Below are positions 47,061 to 60,333 of a stretch of DNA of 64,000 nt, in pieces. The first letter of the stretch is position 1; each line of letters opens with the position of its first letter. Under the pieces are notes generated by a model. That model was not told the origin of the DNA, searched no databases, and was given only the letters and a program-made list of their open reading frames with translations. The DNA is taken from positions 29,396,619 to 29,460,618 of the forward strand of contig CM046846.1 in the NCBI GenBank assembly GCA_025618425.1, given 5' to 3'. The translations under genes and the position numbers were made by a program. Source of the DNA: Heliocidaris tuberculata (Eukaryota > Echinodermata > Echinoidea > Camarodonta > Echinometridae).

Positions 47061-48989
47061 TGCACTGGAGGGCAAGGCATGGGTCATACCATACCATGTA
47101 CACGTATGAGCATTACCAGGGAGTGCAATAAAAAAAACTGGCTCCAACATTCTAATCTGGGAGCCTGTCCCGAAAAAGTCGCCCCATTTTACCCTTAAGA
47201 TTTGACCCCGTGAAGTTACTTAGACTACATAAGTCATTGACATAAAGCTTGTCAGCCTGACCGTAGCCGCCGGGTTTAGCCCCCAGAGTCCCCCAAAGAG
47301 ACCCCAAAGTCGGGTCGATTTCACCCCATCTCCCCCATGCACCAAACTTTGTCAGTAGGAAGTAGTGTGACTGGACATTACAAAACAAACAAAAACTGAC
47401 TAAAAGTTCCGTCGGGATGGAGTGTCAGACGGCCCCTAAAAATTTATAAATGTTTCCCCTTGAAGCCAAGGGACCAAATTTTGTCAGAATGAAGAGCTAT
47501 GGATGTACATTCCAAAAATATAAAAAACTGACAAAATTGTCCATCAGAAAGGGGGTGTCAGAACCCCTGAAATGAAAACCCCCAAATGCCCTTAGGACAA
47601 CGCTTTTGCCCCCCCCCCTGCTTTGTAAAGAAAAACAATGTTCTTAACTTCTGACTATGATAATTCAAAAGCATTTTAATCAATTCACTTTAAATTTTCT
47701 TAACATAATTTTGAGTATAATAATCTTCTTGAGGTGCAATTTGGTGTTAATTGGTGTTTTGATTAATAAGTTATTAAAGTTGCTCGGGCGTCATGTATAG
47801 ATGGCGCTTCACGCAAAAAAACGTATTACTTTCTCAAAAGTAGCCAAAAAATATTGTCAGGATTATGTAAACACACCATCTTCACCTGTTTGACAAGGCA
47901 TAATAGAAGAGCTTTTCAGGTATCTGTGGTATGTGACTGCCAGGCTGAAATGTATTATTCATGTGTTAATTGCACAGATACCAAGCAAGCTCCTCTATTA
48001 TGCCTTGTTAGATGGTCCCCCCCCCCCAAAAAAAAAAGTAATTTTGCACTGTTGTACAGAGGGTTTGAACTTTTCTAGAAAGATTATTATTAGTCATCAT
48101 ATTGCAATTAAAATTGTCATTAGTATTAAAATAACGTCAGAAATATGATTATTGATTAACGAATCACTTAAAATAGATTACTTTCAAATTTAGATGATCA
48201 ATGATCACTAAATTGATATTACATGACATAAATATTGGCACGGATGAACGATGGTATGACAACAAGTTAGTAAAATATATCCGATAATGGCAACATTTTA
48301 CAATCCAACAACTTTGATTTGGTGGGAACAAAGATAAACACACAAAAACTTAAAATTATCCTATAATGATCAGTAGGGCGCCACTCTCCTCTCTAAAGAC
48401 AATAAAAATAAAGTGTTAAATCAACATTTGAAAGGGTGATATCGTTTTGAATGTGTTGTATCACAATCATATTGCTGTATCTAACACTATAAAATGTTAC
48501 TTTCAACATGTTTAAGACATTGTTAGTCCTTGATCCTTCTCTATTATGATTTTCACAATTTAAGCTTCAGAGCGTACGACAGCAAGTGTCCGTCTTTTAA
48601 AAAATTTCCAAAACCCTCCAAGATGTAATTCCCTATTTGTGTTCCACTGCCGCATAATATATCTTTTTCGTATGTTTTATGTTTGTTTTAGTTCACCAAG
48701 AAAATACCACTTTGAAGATTAACAAGAAGTTATTTGCAATGATGTGCATCCCTGAAAATACGCCATATCTCATTTAATCCACCTCTCCGAAAATTTAAAT
48801 GAATAGTCCATGTTCGAGACAGGGTTCCCCAATTAAATAATAAAAATGAATAAATAAAGAAAGTTAATTATTTATTCGATATCGGCTACTTTTTCGATAA
48901 ATAGTTTTACTCCTATCAAAGTACACATTTTACTTATTGGAATGACGTTTTCTGATTGGTCATCACGTAAACTGGTCTCTTGGTTTCAG
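47061..48989. other. intergenic, no gene recognised
   Basis: GTCAGAAxGGxGTGTCAGA-like phrases repeat loosely at 47400-47570. The rest is AT-rich. Confidence 0.4.
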
Positions 48990-49690
48990 AGCAACAAATT
49001 ACTTAATTTTGAAAAAAAAAAAGTATATTCTATTTCGTTCAAAGAACAGGAGAGTTCCTGAAGACTTTGACCATATTGTTGTAAACAACATCACCCTTCA
49101 ATGTGTCCCATCATTATCATTTCTCGACTTTAAAAGTATCGAGAAGTGTCAGTGTATTATCAGAATTAAAGTATGTTGTCCCATATAATGTATTAATGTT
49201 ACTTTATAATTCAATAGTATTGCCGCATTTGACATACTGTAATATCGTTTGGGGAAATTCATATTTATCTCATTTAAATAAAATAAAAGTGCTTCAAAAG
49301 AAATCAATTCGGATAATAACACATTAAGATTATAATTGTCCTAGTAATCCCTTATTTGTACAAATGAAAGTTCTCCTAGTTCAGGAACCAATAACGCTAA
49401 ACACCCTAATATTTATGTATAATTTTCATACTGGAAAACTTCCACAAATCTTTAAAACTATGTTTGTAAGCAATTCTTCCATTCATTCGAATAGCACAAG
49501 GCAAAGATTGTTATTACATAAACCTCCTGTAGGTACAACAATCTCTGAATTGAAATTAGTAAATGGAATAGTCTACATTATAATATCAGGTCAAGTTCTA
49601 TTTATCAAGATTTAGGGAATTGTGTATAACTATAAGGCAACTTTCTGAAAGCTTATTGTAACTGAGTGGAATCATTTCCATCTCCCTCTT
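48990..49690 (+). pseudogene. decayed CR1/Jockey-like LINE reverse transcriptase (C-terminal part)
   Basis: Pieces in shifting frames read EDFDHIVVNNITLQ, then VSRSVSVLSELKYVVPYNVL, then LPHLTYCNIVWGNSYLSHL, KKSIRIITH, and later LNTLIFMYNFHTGKLP. These follow the order of the thumb region and C-terminal tail of CR1-type LINE ORF2 (PHLTYCNIVWG is diagnostic). Stops and frameshifts separate the pieces, and the catalytic FADD-box region is absent. Confidence 0.8.
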
Positions 49691-49718
49691 TTCCCTATCT
49701 CTCTCTCTCTTAAAAAAA

Positions 49719-49722
<4 letters not shown>

Positions 49723-49755
<33 letters not shown>
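49723..49755. repeat. (CT)n microsatellite
   Basis: About 15 CT repeats, followed at 49907-49930 by (GA)n and at 50046-50105 by AAAAC-type repeats. Confidence 0.9.
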
Positions 49756-49758
<3 letters not shown>

Positions 49759-50634
49759 TTTCCTATTTCCTTTTTCTATTTTCGCTTTCTCTTTATCTCT
49801 ACCTCTCTCTTGCTCTGTTGGACTTGCTTTGAAATGTATTGTGTATATACATGGATGTATAGTAAATATATATATTTATATATGTATAGAAGAGAGAAAA
49901 AGATGGAAAGAGAAAGAGAGAGAGAGAGAGAAGAGGGAAGGGAGGGGGGGGGGGGGGGGGGGTAGAAGGACATTCGAGGTGGGGCATCAAGAATTTTCCA
50001 ATATATATAGCTGTACAGTTCCCAACACAAGTCAGTATACTCTACAAAAAACAAAACAAAACAAAACAAAAAACAAAAAAACAAAACAAAACAAAACAAA
50101 AAAAAACCCCCAACAACAACAAAAACAGGAATGAAACTTTTCATTTAAAAAAGGATTAAAATATAAGCAGTAAAGAAATGACAAGAGTAGACATTCTGTG
50201 ATATGTGTGTAGGTTAAAAAAACAAACATTTATCATGTTTATTGTAGCTTATTAACGGTATTTTCAAAATTTTTAAAATTTTACCACGTCTTAAATATTA
50301 AATTGTCATTGGGCCTACGTGGCAATAGACCGGTTCCGTAATGTATTTAAATCTTATACATACCTTTCAGACAAAGGTTGTTCTTGATAACCTGAAAGCT
50401 TTTCCGAGGTTTGCCGGACACCAGAAACAAGTAATGTATGCAAACTGGATTCCAAACATTGAGGCTCATTTATAAAAAGCAGGTTAATGGAATAGCTCGT
50501 CATTAGGTGCTCAGAGAAGAAATGTGCATAAATTTGTATACATTAAGTGTGACTACGTGGCCGTAATACCTGGAAGTAGCATGCGCATGCGGCAGATTTT
50601 TTTTCCCCGAGGTCTAAGTGCCGAGTTTCTTTAA

Positions 50635-51245
50635 AGGCCAATCCACCCTAATATCAAGTTGATTTTAATAAATGGAGTAAAATTAAACAAATATAACAGT
50701 GAAAATTTCAATGAAATTGGATGTAAAATAAGAAAGTTACGGCATTTTGAAGTTTTCCATTATTTCATGAAACAGTGATATGCATAACATGGGCGGTATG
50801 CAAATGAATGAATCGATGATGTCACATACTCACTTTTCCTTATGTATTTTATTATATGACATTTCAAATTTCAATTTTTATAGATGTGATAATAGAGAAT
50901 CTCTCCCTTGTACAAAAATAAGTTAAAATAATGATGATTTTACATGTTCCACAAGGAGTCAAACCATGTTTTACATTAATGAAGCAAAAAAAAAAAAAAG
51001 AAGAAATATAGTGATATTTCATATAATAAAATACATAAGGAAAACCGAGTGAGTGACATCATCGGTTCACTCATTTGCATACCGCCCATGTTATGCATAT
51101 CACTGTTTCATGAATTAATGCAAAACTTTCAATATGCAGTAACTTTCTTATTTTACATCCGATTTCAATAAAATTTTCACTGTTATGCTTGTTTAATTTT
51201 ACTCTATTTATTCAAATCAACTTGATATTAGGGTGGACTTGGCCT
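50635..51245. mobile_element. TTAA-flanked MITE with ~220-bp arms
   Basis: AGGCCAATCCACCCTAATAT at the left is matched by ATATTAGGGTGGACTTGGCCT at the right; arms run inward past GTTATGCATATCACTG. TTAA lies at 50631-50634 and 51246-51249. The centre is AT-rich. Confidence 0.85.
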
Positions 51246-52005
51246 TTAAAAATTTTGAATATTAAAGAGGGGGAAACCCTCGTCCTGTGGCTACGACATA
51301 GTCCTATGCCTATAAAAATATAAAATTACAAGAATATTTATTACATGAGTTTAAAGCTAGGATCTGTTAAAAAATTACCATCGTAAATAAGTAAATTTTT
51401 ACTGACAATGAGAACAACGTAAAAAAAAAAAAAAAAAAAAACTTGCAGGCATTTTAAGAAAAGACATGGTAAAACAAAATGTTTCAAAAGACAATACACC
51501 ATCATCATGACGGTCACGTGGCACTTTACGATAATGCAAGAAACTTAATGTTAAAGACCTAACAACACTACTAAACTATGACGTCATGGTTTGATCAGGC
51601 CATTCACATGGTGTGCTATTGATCAATATATATACAAGGAATTGTCTAATAGGGATTATATTTCCTACTATACACACATTATACTGAGAGATTCCGTAAT
51701 AAAAAACACCTTGGCAATGTTTTGACATCTTGACAATAATTTCTGGTCTACCGACTATAAATGGTCGATTGAATGTGTTTTGTGGTATTCATAAGCCTAC
51801 GTCAGTGGCCATATTGAGTGATATTTTACCTTCTTTTCTCATGCGACATGAATGGAAACAGGCGCAATTTCTTGTAGATACAGAAAGGTCTTAGTAACAT
51901 ATGCCAATTTCATTTCACCCCAAATGATGAATCACTGTAAGTAAATGCCACTGATTAATTTGACACTCTGATAGCATGCTTTGTTACACTTAAAACAAAT
52001 CTAGA

Positions 52006-53875
52006 GGCCGGCTCACACGACGCGTCATTTCAATTGCGTCATTGCCTGCGCCAGGGGCGTCGCTAGAACATTTTGAATGGCCAAATTTGTCGACAAAAAT
52101 GCTGCACCCTAATCTCCCCCACAAATAATGATAAAAGAAAATTGCAGGTGTAGAGATCTTGTCCATACAGGCCCATTTTTGCAAAGGGGGGGGGGGGGGC
52201 TGACGCCTTCCGCCCGATTATCAACTTTTCAATTTCTAAATTTTTGCGAGCGAGCGAGCGAAGCGAGAGAGCAAATTTTTAAGAAAACTTTTGAAAAACG
52301 TAGTGAAAATGTACAGAAGTTGCATACACAGTCAAGTTACATAATTATCTGGGAACCTCGCTGCCCCAAAATTTGTGGATTTTCTAGCACCTCGCTGCCC
52401 GAATATGAAAATAGGAACTTTGAAATTCCTCGGGGGGGGGGGGGGGGGGGGGCTGCAGCCCATTGCCGAAGGGAGACGCCTTTTGCCCGAATATTAACAT
52501 TCCAGTGTTTTTTGCGAGCGAGCGAAGCGAGGGAGTAAAAAAAAATGGCCAGTTCTTTCCTTCTTTTTCTGTCCTTCCCTTTTCCTTTCCTTCTTTTCTT
52601 GCTGTTTTTGTTTTCCTATCCTTTCCCTTTTCTTTTTGTTCTTTTTTCTTCTCCTTTCTATTTTTTTCCTTTTCTCTTTCCTCTTCCCTCTCTCCTTTTC
52701 ATCCCTCCTTTTTTTTGCGCATTTTCCGGCAGCAATTTTGAGGGGGTGACACCCCCACACACCCCCTCTAGCGACGCCCCCGACCTGCGCTCATCGAGCT
52801 TGTGAAGGCAATTAACCCATATACCTGTTGTTAAAATTATTGTCTGCACTGTTCATTTTGCAATGACTTTTTAAACGATATCCCTCTTTAATATCTTTCA
52901 AGGGGAATTAATCTCAAATTATAAATGTGCTTATATTCACAGATGTAAACTATTCCTTCTTGTTGTCCCACGTAGTTTTGCATTAAAATATACGAGATGG
53001 GTATAAATCAAGATTTTCTCTGCAAAATTTATCCTCTGCTAGCGATACCTGGGGGCTGCCATTATCTTGATGTGTACATAAAGATATTTTTAATCCGAAT
53101 GCAAAAGTGTCTTTCTTCCTGATACAAAATCCCACTTTAGATTTAAAATATTTAACAGATATATACATATATTCTAAAAACGAAAATGTGTTTTATATTT
53201 CTTGGAAAATTACTATTTTACTAAGTAGAAATCTATTTTCTTGATACTATGACGTACGTGACAGAGCAAATTAATTTAGATTTATGGATGATAACTTTCC
53301 CGAGCGTCAATAGTGACAAACTATGCATTCACCTGCTTTGAAGTAATGGACTTCAATAGTCAGAATGCGCGTTGTATAAATTATATTTTGCTCTGCCAGG
53401 CAAACCCAAGAAATCAATTTCTATTTAGCAAAACCAGAGAATTTAAAAAGAAATCAATAAATTTCACATTTTAAAATATATGTATACACCTGTTATATAT
53501 TTTCCATCATATAAGGGGATTTTTAGTTTGTTTGTAATGAAGAGAAGCAATTTAGCTCTAGGATTTAAAATATCTTCCTGACCGGAACGGTTTCCAATGG
53601 TTCATGTACAACTCCATATCATCAAGAAAATGGCATCCCCCACCCCCCATGTAAAGTGTTAGCAGATGATGCCGTGTGCTAGAATTTCTTTTCTGATACT
53701 TTATTTCTAAAGTGATACAGGCCAATGATTAAGAATATATTACACCTTTGAACATAAGTACATTTATATTCTGGGGTTAATTCTCCTTGTTCATGACCTG
53801 CAAAAGACCGTACAAGTCACTGACGCGCGTTCCTTATATACGTCATCAAATGACGCTTCGTGTGAGCCTGGCTTA
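52006..53875. repeat. inverted-repeat element split by a hAT-like MITE
   Basis: GGCTCACACGACGCGTCATTT near the left and AAATGACGCTTCGTGTGAGCC near 53846-53866 are inverted repeats. The left end is interrupted at 52052 by a younger insertion. Confidence 0.55.
52052..52782. mobile_element. hAT-like MITE with GCGAGCGAGCGAAGCGAG modules
   Basis: Ends CAGGGGCGTCGCTAGA and TCTAGCGACGCCCCCG. Flanks GCCTGCGC (52044-52051) and ACCTGCGC (52783-52790) match 7 of 8. Inside, two direct modules each hold CGCC..TGCCCGA followed by TTTTTGCGAGCGAGCGAAGCGAG, with G-runs between. The open frame across it is not credible as a gene. Confidence 0.75.
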
Positions 53876-54995
53876 ATTCAAACAATTAGAAGACTTAAAA
53901 CTATTGTCAAGATCAAAATGTCTATTCTATTATAGAATCGCCCGTTAGTAAATTAAAGATTATAATGAATAGGTGACCAGTGAGCTGATCTAAGTGATCT
54001 TTAAAATAATATTTCAATAAACGATGATGAAGTAATAGTTTCTTTGAAATCTCCGAAGGCGAATCTGTAGGGACGAATCGTTGAACTGTTTTGAATGGGT
54101 TGGCAGACAAATAGGGGGTTTCCAAGCCTTTACCATTTGCCGAAAATGGGTTGGGGGTGAGTGTAAGACTTAATTTGATGACAAGGTTTGTGAAAAAATT
54201 CTACGACGAAAAAAAATAAATAAATAACTAAGCTAATGAGATCATCAAATTGATTGTCAAATATTGTCGACAAGGGTAAAAACTGGTTGTCAGCTTTTCA
54301 GATTTTTCTGACATGGGTGCCGACGATTTTAATTTAAATTTTCCTTTAAGTAGGCAGACAAAAAGGGGGTTTCCAAGTTTTTGCGATTTGCCGAAAATTC
54401 TTTGACAAATCCAAAGTTCGAAACAACAACAACTACTAAAACAACAACAACAGCAATCTAATGGGGTTGCCATACCCCTATATCAATCTTTACTGCTGCA
54501 GTTGACCACCTTCCGGAAAATATGTTGGCCTAATGGGTAAGATATTTGAAAAAATTATGAGGCGTCATTTTGCTGACGTTGGACTACGGACTAAGGACTA
54601 AAACTTTCACACGAAAATATTCGAGAAGAGAAATAAGTCCACAGATTCTTATCGAAATGTATCGTCTTCCAGCATTGCATGGGTGCTGCCATTTTGTGAC
54701 GAACTAGACAGAGCTAACTGTAATGTAGCGTGCAAAGCGAAACATTCCAGTCAAAAATGATGTTTAATCAATAAGCAAATTGGTACTTTTACCACAACGC
54801 ATAACTGTATTTGTGATGAAGAAAAAATTGAATGAAAGATATATACATCAATTTTGAGGGGGAAAAAAAGAAGTTTTAAACTCATATCTTTAAAATACTT
54901 GGTCTGATTACAACAGAAAAGTAATACATTCTCTTGATCTTGCCTTACCCAGTAGTACTAGTTAGTATATGCAAACTGCATTCTGACTATTGGAG
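53876..54995. other. intergenic, short repeated phrases
   Basis: GGGGGTTTCCAAG and GCCGAAAA recur at about 54115 and 54365, suggesting a degenerate tandem duplication of about 245 bp. No gene. Confidence 0.4.
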
Positions 54996-55035
54996 TACTA
55001 GGTGTTACAAAAAAAATGTCACTTTTAATCGTTAA

Positions 55036-56033
55036 CCCTTTCAGGACAGGAATCATTAAAGGGCTAAATTCATCCCATTTTGTTCTTCAAATTGGCAACA
55101 ACAATATTTTTTTAGTGCTACATGGTTCTAATAATGTGTAATGTCTTGAAAAAACAATATACATGGTTAGGAATTTTGTCGAAAAGTTGACAAAATTGCC
55201 AATTTTGATTAAAAAAAACAAAATAACAATTATTTTGAACCTTTCAATGTGTTGCCAATTTAAGGATTTTAAAGCTTATTTTCGTTTTTTAAATTCCTGG
55301 CAACAAAAAATGGACATAGTGTGTGCAGAAATTTTTGCTCTTTCTACTCATGTATCTGGTATCTTTTTTAGAGCTCAGAATTAAAAGTTATAGAGCCAAA
55401 CCACAAAATCTATAGACTAAATGAAACCTTCCAGAGCCTGTCCCTTTCCCACCCTCCCTTCCTAACCCCACCTGTCACTTTGTCCTTCTTGTTCCGTCTT
55501 TTGTAAAGTTTACTCCTTTAAATCGTTACTATTTTCCTATTACTATTTCCAGCTTTTTGTGTTTACAATATTTTTCAATGCTTTCTCTTCGATGGAAAGT
55601 GTGTTATGTCTATGATTTGTTTGCTTTCCATGGCCATGTATCTGTCTTCTTCCTTTTCCCTTTTATTGGGCATTTTATGCATGATTGCCCAGTCTTTTTT
55701 TTTTTTTATATACTGTATTCATGATTTATCGTTTGCCAGGGACCAGCGCTTCTGCAAGCTCTGCTTCTAAGCTGGTCTCTGTTTTCATTCCCATTTTCAT
55801 AAAATTAATCTAATGTAGTCTTCATTGATGTTACTTTTTTCCCCTTACAATTCAAACTTTAATGCACTTTGTTTTGCTTGTAATGATCGAAAATGTTTCT
55901 GCACTAAGTTTTGTTGTCAGTTATTTTGTATATTGTTAATTTCACAATACTTATGGTTATCATGGTTATATACTTTGAAAAATGAAAATGTAATGAAATA
56001 AAATCTAAATCTGAAATCTGAAATCTGAAAGGG
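55036..56033. mobile_element. TTAA-flanked MITE (family C) containing a LINE tail
   Basis: CCCTTTCAGGACAGG at the left and CTGAAAGGG at the right, with TTAA on both sides (55032-55035, 56034-56037). Homologous to 3896-4305 up to about 55409, where LINE DNA interrupts it. Confidence 0.8.
55410..56024 (+). mobile_element. 5'-truncated LINE tail inside the MITE
   Basis: The segment contains AAGCTGGTCTCTGTTTTCAT, TTTAATGCACTTTGTTTTGC and ends in ATCTGAAATCTGAAATCTGAA repeats, matching the complement of 46346-46606. No RT motifs remain. Confidence 0.75.
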
Positions 56034-56171
56034 TTAATAACTTAAAAAGTTATAAATGGTATCAGATTAAGGTTTTCATGATCTAAAGTTGAAGGTTATA
56101 AAATCTATTTAGAATAACTTATGCAAAATTTCCTTCATTTATATTCTTAAAATAATGCTCTGAATATTTAA

Positions 56172-56517
56172 AGGGATTCGGTAACTTTGTGGAGGCTTGA
56201 TTTAATAAATTGTTGAATTTTGACATCTGTCTTGTATAATTATGTTCAGAAGGATAGATAAATAGCTAGGCATAGAAAGGTTTTCAAATATATAATGCTA
56301 TTATTAAGATATCTATGACTGAATACTCCCATGTCTAACACTGAGTCTATGGGGAAAAATGAGTCTGGCATTTGAGGTCACTTGCATATGTTTACTTTTG
56401 TGAAACACATAAGTGCCCCCCCCGGACTTCATTTTTACACCATATTACATACACTGATAGCATGTAAGGCCAAGCAGCTCAGATTTTACCAAGCCTCTAC
56501 AAAGTTACCAAATCACT
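56172..56517. mobile_element. TTAA-flanked MITE (family B, copy 2)
   Basis: AGGGATTCGGTAACTTTG and CAAAGTTACCAAATCACT are inverted ends with TTAA at 56168-56171 and 56518-56521. It is homologous to 1016-1405 along its length. Confidence 0.85.
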
Positions 56518-57002
56518 TTAATTAGATTTCCAATTAAAAAAAAAAAAATCAAGGCCACAAAATTTGTGTGTATCAGTAATTAATTCAGAGCACAACAATA
56601 ATTATTGTTATTGTGCATTGCAGCTGAAAATCCAGAGCTCTTCTTATAACCCAGAGTCATGAATCATTAATGACAATGAATAGGCGAACGGTTTGCAGAA
56701 ATGGCAGGTGTGATGCAAAATGGTATTGTTGTGTTCTGAATTTGATTACTGATACACACAGATTTTGTGGCCTTTATTTTCCAAAACGTGAACATCTAAT
56801 TAAATATTCATAGTATTATTTCAAGAATTAATATTAATCAAGGAAATTTCACAGAATTTTTTTCAAATAAATTTTATATCCTTCAACTCTACAATGTGAA
56901 AACCTAAGTCTGATAGGAGTTATAACTTTTGAGTTATTAATGATCAAAAGTGTCAACTGTCTTTATAATTCTCTATCATTGCGAATCTTGACCAAGGTGA
57001 CT

Positions 57003-57095
57003 TTAACTTGATATCTTGTTCTTGCAGCATACTTGAAGAAAGACGGTCAGGCCGGCGAGGAAGAGCCAAAAACCGAAACTCAACCAGGCTGTCGA
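57003..57095 (-). CDS. TMEM179-like exon with TM4 and stop
   Basis: 30 codons then TAA (57003-57005): STAWLSFGFWLFLAGLTVFL then QVCCKNKISS. Acceptor ATTGACAG. An alternative donor GTATGC after CTTCAA would splice it onward instead, so the end is uncertain. Confidence 0.6.
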   Translation of the reverse strand, partial: STAWLSFGFWLFLAGLTVFLQVCCKNKISS

Positions 57096-57838
57096 CTGTC
57101 AATAAAAGAAAAAAAAATCATCAGCAATTCTCACACCACAGTCATACCGAGACCGACAACAAATTATATTGCTCCCCGAATGGCTAAGATTTGATCGGTT
57201 TGGAGTCGGTGTGGAGTCTGATAAAACTATCGGGCAGTGCCAGCACCTGGGAAGTAAACGTCTATGGAAAACATATTTTTCTTTTTGTTTTATTCGTTTT
57301 CCAATCAAAATTATTGTCACCCTAAAAATCTTTCTAGCCCTTAGTTTAACCCTTTCCATTTTTAAATTCTGATGCTGTCACTGCATTCAGGGGGAATACT
57401 AATAAATGGTAACATTACATCATCACATACAACATAAGTAAGACTGAATCATCATTATATTACTGTTTGTATGACTTCTCAGTAGATATTTGTGTACCTT
57501 TAAAAATTCAAATCAGGTCCTCCAATAGCAACCCCACACCCAATATTTTGACGAAATAAAGCTAGAAGAAAATATCATGTTTGTCTGATGAAACATTATG
57601 AAGCTCTTATATACATGTAGCTGTTATTAGTATCATTTTTATCATTATTATTAAGTATTATTAATTTTATTATTGTCATTATTATCTTTAGTATTATCAA
57701 ATACTATTATCATTATCACTATTATGATTATTATCATTATTATTAAGTATTATTATTATTCAGTATCATTATTACTATTATTATTATTATTATTATTATC
57801 ATTATTATTATTATTATTATTGTTATTATTATTATCAT

Positions 57839-57891
<53 letters not shown>

Positions 57892-58656
57892 TTTTATTTG
57901 GCAAAGCATTACAGAAAAAAAAATCCCCCATGAAATCGGTCGCATTACCATGATTACTAGCATATTCGTATTTTATTTTCTCGGTCTTGGTCCTGGTCCT
58001 GGTCTTTGTCTTGGTCTTCATACTACTTATTATCAGCATAGACCGTTTTACGTGTTAATACATGTAATGATAATCAGCATCAGCGGAGGAACGCGGGAAA
58101 AACGCATATATATGACAAATTTGCTCAAAATAATAATTTTATTCTATAAAGGCAGACTCAAAATATTACAATGTAGAATTAGTATTCAAATATTTGAACA
58201 ATTCTAAGCAAAATAATATGAAAATTTTTATTCACATATGTCTGATTCTAATTTTATAAGCACATACAAAGCTTGCAGCTTTCCTCTATGCGTCTTTCCC
58301 GCGTTCTTACGCGCCACGACGTTTCGCTCAGCTACCTTAGGGGACACCGTCGTCTAAAATCACAAAATGTGCTCCCCTGCCAAATTCGATTTGAATTAAT
58401 GTTTCAAGACTTTATCATGGTTCTGAAGAAAAAAAAAACTTTTTATTATTAATTAATTGATTTATTTCTCTATCTATCGATTTATTTACTCTTTTGTTCA
58501 TTTATTTATTTATTTATTTATTGTATTCACCTCTGCTGTCACCAGATATTCGTAAAAGTGTGTAGAATCATAAGGGGGCATTATATTCGGCTGCTGATAA
58601 TCAGTGCACCTTCATATGAGACAATGTGAAGAAGAGAGTTAGGTGGATACAGAGAA

Positions 58657-58700
<44 letters not shown>

Positions 58701-60296
58701 TGAATGAAATGGGTAGAAAGAATGGAGATAAAGAGAGAGAGAGAGATCGGTGAAGGGGAGGAAAGGGAAATGAGTTAGAGATATATAAATAAATAAAGAT
58801 AGAGATAAAGAGAGGGAAAGAGGGAGATTGATGAAGGGGAAGAAGAGAGAAAAGGAGATAGATGGACGAATAAATTGATAAATATATAGATATAGGATAT
58901 ATGGATAAATGGATAGATATAGGGAGAGAGAGAGGTGAAAGTGAGAAGAGGGAAAAGAGATAGAGAGATAGAGAGAGGGGGGAGAGAGAGAGAGTGTGTG
59001 TGAGTTAATCATATACGGGATAGATACAAGAAGTGTGAAATAAGTGTTTCAGAATAGAAGGGTAGGGAAGGGAAATGGGAAGAGGGGGCGAGAAGAGAGA
59101 GAGAGAGAGAGAGAGTGTGTGTGTGAGTTAATCATATACGGGATAGATACAAGAAGTGTGAAATAAGTGTTTCAGAATAGAAGGGTAGGGAAGGGAAATG
59201 GGAAGAGGGGGCGAGAAGAGAGAGAGAGAGAGAGAGAGTGTGTGTGAGTTAATCATATACGGGATAGATACAAGAAGTGTGAAATAAGTGTTTCAGAATA
59301 GAAGGGTAGGGAAGGGAAATGGGAAGAGGGGGCGAGAAGAGAGAGAGAGAGAGAGAGAGTGTGTGTGAGTTAATCATATACGGGATAGATACAAGAAGTG
59401 TGAAATAAGTGTTTCAGAATAGAAGGGTAGGGAAGGGAAATGGGAAGAGGGGGCGAGAAGAGAGAGAGAGAGAGAGAGAGAGAGCGAAGAATCCATAAGA
59501 CGAAGGAGAGAGACAGAAGGAGAGAGTGAGAAATATTATTAATTCGTAAACACGACACTATTGTACTGGTACGCTATGCTCAGTAAAAAACAACAACAAA
59601 CAAAACAATATGGAACTATAATAAAGTCCTTTTTGTGGACCTCTCCTATCATAAGTATGGAGACTTTTCGCTAAAAAAAATCATAAAATAATTCATTTGA
59701 ATTCATGGATAACACTTCGAATTTATTTAAATAATTATTTAAATATGCAGTATGTGAATACTTCCAAAATTGTATTCATTCTAGTTTATTTACTCCGCCT
59801 GTAGATCCTTTTATCGATCTAATCATCTTATTCATTCAGGCAATAGTAAAATATGAATTAGTATGATAATATACATAGTTTTTCCCGCCAATTTTCGTCA
59901 CCATTTCATTTAATTAAAACAAAATGTGTTTTCAATTTCGTCGCGGACACTGTGGAATGTGCAAATGCTCGTTTCAATATCGTCTTTGGTCGATCAATTT
60001 TGAAACATTATCATTCACTTTCGTGCTCTGTCATCCGTTTTCGTCAATTGAAATTCAAATTCATTGGTAACAGTAGCTGAGCACGAAGACAACAAGATCA
60101 ATTTCGTCTATTAGCATTCATTTTCGTCAAATTTTCACTCAAAACCGTCTCCCAGATATACGGTATAATGCTGTAAATATTGCCGTAATTGAATCGTTTA
60201 CTCATCTTATTTAGGTCGCTTTTGTCATACTTAAAAATACATTTTCCATTCACAGCACTCACTACACATTATTTCAACGGGTAAAAATGTCACGAC

Positions 60297-60333
<37 letters not shown>

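Larger units (their letters stand above)
54996..56965. mobile_element. old fold-back element hosting nested insertions
   Basis: The left end TACTAGGTGTTACAAAA matches the ends of 39279-40455. Its left arm (CACTTTTAATC...TAACTTAAAAAGTTATAA) resumes after the 55036-56033 insertion and pairs with 56866-56957. The right terminus is worn. A further inner palindrome pairs about 56552-56600 with 56727-56778. Confidence 0.65.

Noticed and set aside
46573..47150. Gly- or Pro-rich frames over 80-155 codons
   Set aside because: Created by poly-G/poly-C tracts in hAT-like repeats; no domain or codon bias.
49776..50144. Phe-rich minus-strand frame with Pro tract
   Set aside because: Made by (GA)n, poly-G and AAAAC repeats.
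57150..57250. Minus-strand candidate exon after CTTCCCAG (CWHCPIVLS...) for the TMEM179-like loop 2
   Set aside because: The acceptor phase fits and starts with Cys, but no donor gives the needed phase and the residues do not resemble the family.
58325..58392. Minus-strand AG...GT segment as a TMEM179-like exon
   Set aside because: In the required phase it meets a stop codon.
58310..59012. Ser/Leu-rich minus-strand frame with apparent membrane segments
   Set aside because: Translation of (GA)n and GA-rich tandem repeats.
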